DNA from: Sphaerisporangium rufum
GTDB lineage: Bacteria > Actinomycetota > Actinomycetes > Streptosporangiales > Streptosporangiaceae
Assembly (NCBI RefSeq): GCF_016863395.1
Contig: NZ_BOOU01000006.1
Coordinates: 1-57,940 of the forward strand
Direction: 5' to 3'
DNA length: 57,940 nt
A program made the translations under genes and the position numbers. Shown here one piece after another: positions 1-6,675 of the stretch (position 1 is its first letter; the number at the start of each line of letters is the position of its first letter). Under the pieces are notes generated by a model. That model saw only the letters and a list, made by a program, of their open reading frames with translations. It was not told the origin of the DNA and ran no database searches.

Positions 1-2
1 AG

Positions 3-743
3 GGCCGCCGGGTCGCCCTGCCGGTTGAGGTCCGGGACGCCACCTCGGGCGCCGCGATGTACCTGGTCCGCGCGGAGGCCGCCCGTGCGGTGCTCGCCTA
101 CGGCGATCTCGACGTCGCCGAGGTGCTGCCCGGCCGGGCGCTGTGCGTGCTGGGGTTCGTCCGGTACCACGACGGCGATCTCGGCGCCTACCGCGAGTTC
201 GGCATGGGCTTCGTGGTCCGCCCGCCCGGCGCCGGCCGCATGCCGCGCCGCGGCGTGCTGTCCGGCCTGGCCGGCCTGCGCGCGCACCCGCCCGGCGCGT
301 TCGTGCACTGGCTGCCGGTGGACCAAGGGTTCACCCTGGCGGCGGGCCGGGCGATCTGGGGCTTCCCCAAGGAGATGGCGGACATCGACCTGCGGCTGTC
401 GTCACCGTACAAGCGATGCGTGCTGCGCAAGGACGGCCGGCTGGTGCTGGACCTGCTGCTCAAACCCGGGCTGCCGGCGCCCGCCCCGATCCGCCCGCTG
501 CGGCTGGACGCCTACACCCGGCTGGACGGGCTGACCCGGCGGGTGCCGTGGACGCTGCGCCCCCGGGGCGTGCGCGTCCGCCCGGGCGGCGCGCTGATCC
601 GGCTGGGCAACCACCCGATCGCCAAGGAGCTGAGCGAGCTGGGCCTGCCCAGGCGAGCCCTGCTGACGGTGACCGCCGCGCACGCCGCCTTCACCTTCCA
701 CCCCGCCGAGCCCGCCCACCCCACCCCGGAACGTCACCGGTAG
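3..743 (+). CDS. Acetoacetate decarboxylase family protein (5' partial)
   Basis: Acetoacetate decarboxylase-like (ADC superfamily) protein of unknown substrate. The frame is open from base 3 through an internal ATG at 57, and the residues before that ATG (ALPVEVRDATSGAAMYLV) read like the conserved family N-terminus. The real start is therefore probably left of the window and the gene is partial here. The motif WGFPKEMA places a lysine at bases 369-371 where the family carries its Schiff-base lysine. A C-terminal beta-rich part ends in a Pro/His tail. The actual reaction may be decarboxylation or only a related ligand-binding role, because many actinobacterial ADC-like proteins are uncharacterised. 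Confidence 0.82.
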   Translation, partial: GRRVALPVEVRDATSGAAMYLVRAEAARAVLAYGDLDVAEVLPGRALCVLGFVRYHDGDLGAYREFGMGFVVRPPGAGRMPRRGVLSGLAGLRAHPPGAFVHWLPVDQGFTLAAGRAIWGFPKEMADIDLRLSSPYKRCVLRKDGRLVLDLLLKPGLPAPAPIRPLRLDAYTRLDGLTRRVPWTLRPRGVRVRPGGALIRLGNHPIAKELSELGLPRRALLTVTAAHAAFTFHPAEPAHPTPERHR

Positions 744-1003
744 GCGTCCCGCCGGTACTTGACCGTTTGAATCGTCACCCTCCGTCGCGCCTCGTCGATG
801 AGGTAGACGACCCGGTAGGTACCCCGGCGTGCCACATGCAGCCCTTCGTATGGCTCTTGCAAGGGCTTACCGACCCGCCACGGATCCCGGGCGATCGCAC
901 CGGTGATCAGCTCCCAAGCCGCGGCGGCGACCACCGCTGGGAGACCCGAGGTCAGCGCACGACGCGCCGGCGGAGTGAGAATGACGGCGTACCGGTCGCT
1001 CAC
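734..1003 (-). CDS. RelE/ParE-superfamily toxin
   Basis: Toxin of a type II toxin-antitoxin pair, 89 residues, expected to act as a ribosome-dependent mRNA interferase if it is a true RelE member. The sequence has the compact RelE pattern: a basic first strand (RYAVILTPPARRAL), a helical middle, then GLHVARRGTYRVVYLID and a final strand ending in VKYRRDAYR. The start chosen is the GTG at 1003, which overlaps the antitoxin stop as GTGA; the frame is open further upstream, but that stretch overlaps the antitoxin and has no family similarity. It lies directly downstream of the antitoxin and is probably translationally coupled to it. Its 3' end overlaps the tail of the preceding convergent gene by about 10 bases. 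Confidence 0.85.
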   Translation of the reverse strand: MSDRYAVILTPPARRALTSGLPAVVAAAAWELITGAIARDPWRVGKPLQEPYEGLHVARRGTYRVVYLIDEARRRVTIQTVKYRRDAYR

Positions 1004-1287
1004 GCACTCGCCTTGCCCAGTCGAGCCGCCATGACCGCGGCCATCTCCTCCTCCGTCGTCAGGTCTCCGCGCGCTTCCGCGGCCGCCGCCTCCACCAGGT
1101 CGGCGCGCATCTCGGGATCGGCGAGGATCTCCAGGGTCTCCTGCAGGGACTCCCACTCGGCGACGGAGAGGATCACCGCGTGCGGCCGGCCGTTCCTGGT
1201 CAGCGTGAAGTGATCATGCTCGCGGGCGGCTCGGTCGGCCAGCTCGGTGAGTCGATCCTTGGCTTCGCTGATCGGGATGAGTTCCAT
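1000..1287 (-). CDS. Phd/YefM-family antitoxin
   Basis: Antitoxin of the pair, 95 residues. The N-terminus MELIPISEAKDRLTELADRA and the segment FTLTRNGRPHAVILSVAEWESL are the classical Phd/YefM dimerisation and DNA-binding fold. The acidic, helical C-terminus is the part expected to neutralise the RelE-like toxin. The ATG at 1285-1287 is preceded by an inverted repeat (1304-1325) that is a good candidate for autoregulatory binding by the antitoxin or the complex. The overlap with the toxin is 4 bases. Confidence 0.88.
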   Translation of the reverse strand: MELIPISEAKDRLTELADRAAREHDHFTLTRNGRPHAVILSVAEWESLQETLEILADPEMRADLVEAAAAEARGDLTTEEEMAAVMAARLGKASA

Positions 1288-1303
1288 AGCGCCATACTAG
1301 TCT

Positions 1304-1325
1304 TCTGGCCGGAATCCCGGCCAGA
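1304..1325. promoter_or_regulatory. Inverted repeat upstream of toxin-antitoxin operon (putative operator)
   Basis: Perfect 9-base inverted repeat TCTGGCCGG / CCGGCCAGA with a 4-base centre, 17 bases before the antitoxin ATG. Toxin-antitoxin operons of the YefM class are normally autoregulated through such palindromes. The same hairpin could also act as a stem in RNA, so the operator role is inferred. Confidence 0.45.
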
Positions 1326-1432
1326 TTTCCTGCCATCCACCAGGCCCCGTCCGGGCCAATCACATTATGAACGGCTGTTCATTCCTGGATATGGTAGGTC
1401 ACCAGAGGAAACGAACAGCTGAAGGGACGGAC

Positions 1433-2086
1433 ATGGGCCTGGGCAAGATCCTGCACGACCACTCCGAACACGCCGGGCGGCACGAGCACGGCGGCACCAT
1501 CGACCGGCCGCGCGCGTACGACATCATGACCTGGGTCCTGTTCGGCGGCGGGCGGCGCGCCGCCTTCACCCGGATGGCCGCCCTCGCCAAGCCGCGCTCC
1601 GGCGACCGGATCCTGGACGTGGGCTGCGGCACCGGCTACCTCACCCGGATCCTCTCCCCCGTCGTCATGCCGAGCGGGCACGTCACCGGGCTCGACCTGG
1701 CCCCGGAGATGGTGGAATACGCCCGCCGCCGCGCGCCGGGCAACTGCGACTACGTGGTCGGCGCCGGGCAGGACCTGCCGTTCGACGAGGGATCGTTCGA
1801 CACGGTCATCTCCACGTTCGCCGTCCATCACATTCCGGGCGGCCTGCGGGCCGCGGCGATGCGCGAGATGTACCGGGTGCTGCGGCCCGGCGGCCAGTTG
1901 CTGATCATCGAGTCCCGGCCGCCGGCGAGCCGGCCGGCCCGGGACCTGGTCCGCCGGTTGAGCCCCGCCATGCGGCACGCGCCGGAAGACCTGCTGGGCA
2001 CGATGGTCCCGGACGCCGGATTCGAGGTGGAGTCGCAGGGCCCGCTGCCCGGGCTGCGGTATCACGTGCGGGCCCGCCGCCCCTGA
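1433..2086 (+). CDS. Class I SAM-dependent methyltransferase
   Basis: Small-molecule methyltransferase of the UbiE/Methyltransf_11 type, 217 residues. Motif I is ILDVGCGTGYLTRI, followed by an acidic residue at the end of strand 2 (GLDLAPEM), motif II SFDTVISTFAVHHI and the post-motif LRPGGQLLIIES. The ATG at 1433 is preferred because GAAGGGA lies just upstream and the extra residues available further 5' are not family-like. The N-terminus is unusually rich in His and Asp (HDHSEHAGRHEHGG). The substrate cannot be told. It stands between the toxin-antitoxin pair and the convergent glycosyltransferase, so context gives no pathway. Confidence 0.88.
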   Translation: MGLGKILHDHSEHAGRHEHGGTIDRPRAYDIMTWVLFGGGRRAAFTRMAALAKPRSGDRILDVGCGTGYLTRILSPVVMPSGHVTGLDLAPEMVEYARRRAPGNCDYVVGAGQDLPFDEGSFDTVISTFAVHHIPGGLRAAAMREMYRVLRPGGQLLIIESRPPASRPARDLVRRLSPAMRHAPEDLLGTMVPDAGFEVESQGPLPGLRYHVRARRP

Positions 2087-2146
2087 CCCGCCGCGCCGCC
2101 GGCTCGGCACCACGTGCGGGGCCCTGGCCGGCGGTACCGCCCGGGT

Positions 2147-3025
2147 TCAGACGATCGGCGGGCGGCCCAGGCGGAGCATGCGCCAGGCGGTGCGCCAGGC
2201 CATCGGCCGGCGCTCGCCGGCCGGCTCGCGCAGGCCCTCGCCGAACCCGCGGAACCAGGACCGGATCGCCACCGACGAGCGCTCGCGCACCAGCGTCAGC
2301 AGGATCCAGTCGAGCAGATAGACGCCGGCCAGCGGCCAGGGCAGGTTGCGCCGGGCCAGCCACACCCGGTTGCGGGCGTTGAGCCGGTAGAACTCGGCGT
2401 GCCGGGTGGGCGGCACCTGCGGGTGGTACATCACCGCGTCCGCGTCGTACTCGATGCGGTAGCCCTCGCCGAGCAGCCGCCAGGCGAGGTCGGTCTCCTC
2501 GTGGGCGTAGAAGAAATGGCCCGGCAGCCCGCCCACCTGCAGGAACGCCGAGCGCCTGATCGCGCAGGCGCCGCCGAGGAAGGTCGTCACCGGCGAGGAG
2601 CGCTGCGGGTCGCCGGCGCGCAGCCGGGGCACGTGCCGGCGCTGGCCGGCACCGCCGTCGGGGTCCATCACCCGGAAGGAGATGACCGCCAGGTCGGGCT
2701 CGGCGGCGAACCGCTCGCGCACGTGCGCGGCGACCTTGTCGTCGGCGTACCACCCGTCGTCGTCCAGGAACAGCACGACGTCGCCGGTGCACTCGCGGAC
2801 CCCGACGTTACGCCCCTCGGGGATGCCGAGGTTCTCCTGGGTGCGGATGATACGGACCGACGCGGCGCCGTGCGGCGGCAGCTCGGCCAGCTTCGGGACG
2901 TCCGCGCCGTTGCCGACGACCACCACCTCGACGTCGCCGTCGGTCTGGGTGACCGCGGACTCGACGGCGCGGTCCAGCTCGGCGATCCGGTTCCCCATCG
3001 TGAGGATGACACAAGAGATCTTCAA
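2147..3025 (-). CDS. Glycosyltransferase family 2
   Basis: Inverting GT-A glycosyltransferase of 292 residues. The N-terminal Rossmann-like half starts KISCVILTMGNR, carries the nucleotide-sugar and metal motif FLDDDGWYADD (Asp 88-90) and a GGACAIRRSAFLQVGG acceptor segment followed by HEETDLAWRL, where the general base is expected. A hydrophobic segment near residues 227-245 could dip into the membrane. The start is a TTG at 3025, directly beside an inverted repeat. A strong hairpin separates it from the CDP-alcohol phosphotransferase upstream, so it is probably a separate transcript of the same envelope locus. Sugar and acceptor are unknown. Confidence 0.88.
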   Translation of the reverse strand: MKISCVILTMGNRIAELDRAVESAVTQTDGDVEVVVVGNGADVPKLAELPPHGAASVRIIRTQENLGIPEGRNVGVRECTGDVVLFLDDDGWYADDKVAAHVRERFAAEPDLAVISFRVMDPDGGAGQRRHVPRLRAGDPQRSSPVTTFLGGACAIRRSAFLQVGGLPGHFFYAHEETDLAWRLLGEGYRIEYDADAVMYHPQVPPTRHAEFYRLNARNRVWLARRNLPWPLAGVYLLDWILLTLVRERSSVAIRSWFRGFGEGLREPAGERRPMAWRTAWRMLRLGRPPIV

Positions 3026-3046
3026 CGCGTCATCGTCCTGACGCGT
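3025..3046. promoter_or_regulatory. Inverted repeat at the glycosyltransferase start
   Basis: Perfect 8-base inverted repeat ACGCGTCA / TGACGCGT with a 6-base centre, immediately upstream of the TTG start of the 2147-3025 gene. Its position would let a repressor or an mRNA stem control initiation. Between it and the hairpin at 3264 nothing gene-like was found. Confidence 0.35.
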
Positions 3047-3263
3047 GGAGAACGCATGTAGTCATGATCACCGTGTCTGTCTGCGAAAGGCACCGCGGCT
3101 CGTGTCTCAATCCTGCGAGGCAAGCGTATCGGAACTGCCGGCGAACCCCGGCCAAACGGCAGCGGTCCGCGCGGCGTCGGCGAGCCGACAGAGATACGAC
3201 GCCGGAGCGGCACGCCCGGTTCCGGCGTTCTTCGCCGCCCGCCCGGAACCACCCGCGGCGGGC

Positions 3264-3302
3264 GGCCGGCCCGTCCGGGATGTCCCGGGCGGCGGGCCGG
3301 CC
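3264..3302 (-). terminator. Strong hairpin after the CDP-alcohol phosphotransferase gene
   Basis: Perfect 10-base stem GGCCGGCCCG / CGGGCCGGCC with further pairing inside, beginning 17 bases past the stop at 3320. There is no T-run, as is common for actinobacterial intrinsic terminators. It separates the phosphotransferase operon from the glycosyltransferase gene. Confidence 0.5.
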
Positions 3303-3319
3303 ACCGGACCCAGGGCGGA

Positions 3320-4087
3320 TCAGGCGAGCCGCCGCGAGGCCAGGATGCTCACCAGGTGCAGCACCGTCTGCAGCGCGGCGAACACCGCGCAGGCCACGGT
3401 GAGCAGCTGGGTCGCCGCCAGGCCGCCGGCCACCGCGTCCCACACCGCGGCGACGACCGCGGCGATGGACAGCTCCACCGCCTGGAAGAGCCGGTGGAAG
3501 CGCAGCGCGGCGACCATCCGGCGGGCCGCGCCGAGCCGCCGCGAGGCGAACTGCCCGGCGGCCGCCTCGGTGGTGGCCGCCAGCCCGGACCGGGCCCGGG
3601 CCACGTCCACCAGGTCGGTCTCCGACTTGATCAGGATGGCGCCCAGCGCCGCGGCGCAGCCGAGCACGGTGTACCAGTCGGGCAGGACGACCGACGCCCG
3701 GAAGCCCAGGCCGACCAGCAGCGCCGCCTCGGCGAAGTAGTGACCGACCCGGTCCAGGTACACCCCGGTGATCGAGGTGCGGCCGGTCCACCGGGCGAGC
3801 TCGCCGTCGGAGCAGTCCAGCAGCAGGTAGAGCTGGACCAGCAGCGCGGCGGCCACCGCCGCCCACAGCCCGGGCAGCGCCAGCACCGCGGCGGCCACCA
3901 GCCCGGTGACGATCATCAGGCCGGTGACCTGGTTCGGCGTGATCCGGGTGCGGGCCAGCGCCCAGGTGACATAGATCGACAGCTTGCGCATGTACAGCGC
4001 GCCGGCCCAGTGCTCGCCGGAGTTGCGGTCCATCGTGCTGTGCGGCTGGGCGACCGCGCGCAGCTCAATGACCGAGGGCCCGGACAT
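3320..4087 (-). CDS. CDP-alcohol phosphatidyltransferase family membrane protein
   Basis: Integral membrane phosphotransferase, 255 residues, that should move a phospho-alcohol from a CDP-alcohol to an acceptor hydroxyl. The family signature is clear: D91, D94, G95, A98-R99, G108 and D112. The fourth acidic position, normally the catalytic base aspartate, is His116 (LDRVGHYFAEA). About five or six hydrophobic segments follow. The start at 4087 overlaps the upstream dehydrogenase gene by 23 bases; ATG 4033 is an alternative. It follows the dehydrogenase and cytidylyltransferase genes on the same strand, so the donor is probably the CDP-polyol they produce. The substrate is inferred, not shown. 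Confidence 0.86.
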   Translation of the reverse strand: MSGPSVIELRAVAQPHSTMDRNSGEHWAGALYMRKLSIYVTWALARTRITPNQVTGLMIVTGLVAAAVLALPGLWAAVAAALLVQLYLLLDCSDGELARWTGRTSITGVYLDRVGHYFAEAALLVGLGFRASVVLPDWYTVLGCAAALGAILIKSETDLVDVARARSGLAATTEAAAGQFASRRLGAARRMVAALRFHRLFQAVELSIAAVVAAVWDAVAGGLAATQLLTVACAVFAALQTVLHLVSILASRRLA

Positions 4088-5123
4088 ATTCCTCCACCCG
4101 GTCGCGCACCTCGGCCTCGGACAGCCGCAGGTGCTCCAGAATCGTGTAACGGCCGGGCCGGGTCGACGGCGCGAGCATCACCGCGGCGGTGAACTGCTCG
4201 GCGCTCAACCCGACATCGGCCGGGGTGACCGGCAGCTCGTGGCGGCGCAGGCAGCCGGCCACCAGGGAGAGCATGCGCTGGTCCTCGCGCAGGTAGTAGC
4301 AGAACGCGGCGCCGACGCCGGCCAGCTCGCCGTGGTTGGACGTGCCGGGGTAGAGCTGGTCCACCGCGTGCAGGATCTCGTGGTCACCACCGCTTCCCGG
4401 CCGCGAGGAGCCGGCCACCACCATCGACATGCCGGACAGGATCAGCGACTCGGCCAGCACGGTGAGGAACGCGTCGGACTCCACCGAATCGGTGCGGCCG
4501 AGCACCGCCTCGGCGCTGGTGCGCGCCATGGAGACCGCCAGCCCGTCGATCGGCTCGCCCCGCTCGGCGTTGCCGAGCTGCCAGTCCTCGATCGCCGACA
4601 GGTTGCTGATCACGTCGCCCGCGCCGGACCGGACCAGCCGGGGCGGCGCGTCGTGCACGAAGTCCAGGTCGACCAGGATGGCCAGCGGCATCGGCACGCC
4701 GAACGACCCCTTGCCGCCCTCGTGCTCCAGCGAGGACACCGGCGAGCAGATGCCGTCGTGCGACAGGTTGGTGGCCACCGCCACCATGGGGATGCCGGCC
4801 AGCGACGCGGCGTACTTCGTCACGTCGATGGTCTTGCCGCCGCCGATGCCGACCACCGCCTCGTAGGCGCCCTTGCGCAGGTCGGCGCCGAGCGCCACGG
4901 CGGCGTCCACCGAGCCGTCCGGCACCCGGAAGACCTCGGCCTCGTCCAGCGTCGGGGTGATCAGGCGGGTGATGTGGTCGCCCTGCCCGGCGCCGACCGC
5001 GACCGCGACCCGGCCGGAGGTGGCGACCCGGCTGTCGGCGAGCAGCCCGCCGAGGCCGGCCACCGCGCCCCGGCGCACCTCGACGGTGAGCGGCGCGGTG
5101 AGCATTCTGGCTAGCAGTGGCAT
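4065..5123 (-). CDS. sn-Glycerol-1-phosphate dehydrogenase (AraM/EgsA)-like
   Basis: Fe/Zn-dependent alcohol dehydrogenase-fold enzyme of the AraM/EgsA group, 352 residues, which in characterised members reduces dihydroxyacetone phosphate to sn-glycerol 1-phosphate. The NAD(P) loop VVGIGGGKTIDVTKYAA lies near residues 90-106, ATNLSHDGICSP near 118-128, and the metal ligands expected are Asp170 (GAGDVISN), a His in GGDHEILHAVD (248 or 252) and His264 (SNHGELAGVG). The start could be ATG 5123 or ATG 5105. It sits between the cytidylyltransferase and the CDP-alcohol phosphotransferase, so it most likely supplies the polyol phosphate that is activated with CTP. Another keto-sugar phosphate could be the real substrate. 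Confidence 0.83.
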   Translation of the reverse strand: MPLLARMLTAPLTVEVRRGAVAGLGGLLADSRVATSGRVAVAVGAGQGDHITRLITPTLDEAEVFRVPDGSVDAAVALGADLRKGAYEAVVGIGGGKTIDVTKYAASLAGIPMVAVATNLSHDGICSPVSSLEHEGGKGSFGVPMPLAILVDLDFVHDAPPRLVRSGAGDVISNLSAIEDWQLGNAERGEPIDGLAVSMARTSAEAVLGRTDSVESDAFLTVLAESLILSGMSMVVAGSSRPGSGGDHEILHAVDQLYPGTSNHGELAGVGAAFCYYLREDQRMLSLVAGCLRRHELPVTPADVGLSAEQFTAAVMLAPSTRPGRYTILEHLRLSEAEVRDRVEEYVRALGH

Positions 5124-5181
5124 CCGCGCCCCCGCCCGTCGGTGCCGGCCGGCCGCGGCGCTCCGCCGGGACGCGCGCCGG

Positions 5182-5916
5182 TCAGTACGTGCACGCGATC
5201 TCCCGGGCCCGGGCCAGGTCGTCGTGGTTGTCCACCTCGACCCAGTCGACCTTCCCGATCGGCGCCACCGCGATCTTCTCGCCGCGGGCGACCATCTCGC
5301 CGTAGCCGTCCTCGTAGTACAGCTGCGGGTCACGCTCGAAGGTGGCCCGCAGCGCGTCGGCCAGCCGCTCGGCGGCACCCGGGCGGATCAGCGTGGCGCC
5401 GATGTACTCGCCGGCCGCCTCGGCCGGGTCCATCAGCTTGGTGATGCGCCGCAGGTGGCCGTCCTCGTCCAGGGTGACCTTCATCTCCTCCTCGGCGAGC
5501 TGCTTGACGTCGTCCACCGCGAGCAGGATGTCGCTGGTGGGCGGCGCGGCGAGCAGGGTGCGCTCCACCGAGACCGGGTGCACGGTGTCGCCGTTCACCA
5601 GCAGCGCGCCGGCCGCGAAGTGCTCGCGGGCGCACCACAGGGAGTAGGCGTTGTTCCACTCCTCGGCCTTGTCGTTGTGCACGAGGGTGAGCCGCACGTC
5701 GTGCCGCCGCTCCAGCTCGGCCTTGCGCTCGTGGACGGCCTCGGCCGCGTAACCGACGATCACTACGACGTCCCGCAGGTCCACCGCGGCGAGGTTGCGC
5801 AGCGAGATGTCCAGAATCGTGGTCTCACCATCGACCGGCACGAGCGCTTTGGGCAGCGTGTCGGTGTACGGCCGCAGGCGTCGTCCGGCCCCGGCGGCCA
5901 GCACCATTCCCAGCAA
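5182..5916 (-). CDS. Sugar/alcohol-phosphate cytidylyltransferase (LicC/IPCT-like)
   Basis: NTP-transferase of about 244 residues. The P-loop-like signature LAAGAGRRLRPYTDTLPK is at the N-terminus, with the conserved lysine of the PK pair at residue 23. WNNAYSLWCAR and the C-terminal VDWVEVDNHDDLARA resemble LicC phosphocholine and inositol-phosphate cytidylyltransferases more than glucose-1-phosphate enzymes. The start chosen is TTG at 5916, six bases after GAGGAG; GTG or ATG codons further inside would cut the nucleotide motif. It is the first gene of a same-strand run with the dehydrogenase and CDP-alcohol phosphotransferase. The nucleotide (CTP) is inferred from the downstream phosphotransferase. 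Confidence 0.83.
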   Translation of the reverse strand: MLGMVLAAGAGRRLRPYTDTLPKALVPVDGETTILDISLRNLAAVDLRDVVVIVGYAAEAVHERKAELERRHDVRLTLVHNDKAEEWNNAYSLWCAREHFAAGALLVNGDTVHPVSVERTLLAAPPTSDILLAVDDVKQLAEEEMKVTLDEDGHLRRITKLMDPAEAAGEYIGATLIRPGAAERLADALRATFERDPQLYYEDGYGEMVARGEKIAVAPIGKVDWVEVDNHDDLARAREIACTY

Positions 5917-6051
5917 CGTGCACTCCTCAGTAAGAGCCAGAGTATGTAGGCCCAAACCTTAGTTGGCCGGTCGGGCTGAACGCGCAATCGGCGGTGCATC
6001 TAGTCCGTAATGGGACCGGTGGGATGATATGCGGCCGGTGGGATCGCACGC

Positions 6052-6675
6052 TCACTCCTCCGCGGCGAGGTCGGCGGTCTCCACCCCGGTCCGCGGCACG
6101 GCCAGCCAGCAGGTCACGCTCTCCCAGCAGAACAGCGCGGTGAGATACACCGCGAGCAGCGCGTACCCCGTGGTGGCCGCGCCGAGCAGCGCGGCGAGCG
6201 CGGCCAGCAGCATGCGGCCCTCCCAGCCGAGCCCGGCCGAGGCCAGCCACCCCGGCGGGGGGAAACCCTGCCGGCAGCGGTGGACGACGTCGTAGTGATG
6301 GAAGATGGTCGCGCCGAGCACCACGAACACCAGCGGTGTCGGCACCGACCAGGCGAACCCGACGGCGGCCACGAAGCCGTACTCGGTCAGCCGCAGCAAC
6401 GGCGGCACCAGCCAGTCGAGCCGGCCGTCGTGCTGGTGGGAGCTGCCCGGACCGGCCAGCAGCAGCGCCACGGCCGGCGCGAAGACGGCCGGGCCCTGCG
6501 CGCCCGCGATGCCGAGGAACAGCATCACCCCGGTGACGAACGCCCCGGCCAGCGCCGGAGGCAGCGGCGGCAGCTGGCCGGCGACCAGCAGACCGGCCCC
6601 GCGGGCCAGCACCCCGTCGTCGCGGTAGGTCAGCAGCGCGCCGCGCGGCGCCGGGGCCGGGTGCGTGGGGGTCAT
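6052..6675 (-). CDS. DUF5941-like integral membrane protein
   Basis: Membrane protein of 207 residues with about five or six hydrophobic segments and a conserved-looking polar loop, TIFHHYDVVHRCRQGFPPPGW. I believe it matches the actinobacterial DUF5941 family, which occurs next to or fused with CDP-alcohol phosphotransferase domains; that recollection is not proven here. The ATG at 6675 overlaps the stop of the large upstream gene as ATGA, so the two are translationally coupled and probably act together in the membrane. Biochemical function is unknown. Confidence 0.65.
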   Translation of the reverse strand: MTPTHPAPAPRGALLTYRDDGVLARGAGLLVAGQLPPLPPALAGAFVTGVMLFLGIAGAQGPAVFAPAVALLLAGPGSSHQHDGRLDWLVPPLLRLTEYGFVAAVGFAWSVPTPLVFVVLGATIFHHYDVVHRCRQGFPPPGWLASAGLGWEGRMLLAALAALLGAATTGYALLAVYLTALFCWESVTCWLAVPRTGVETADLAAEE

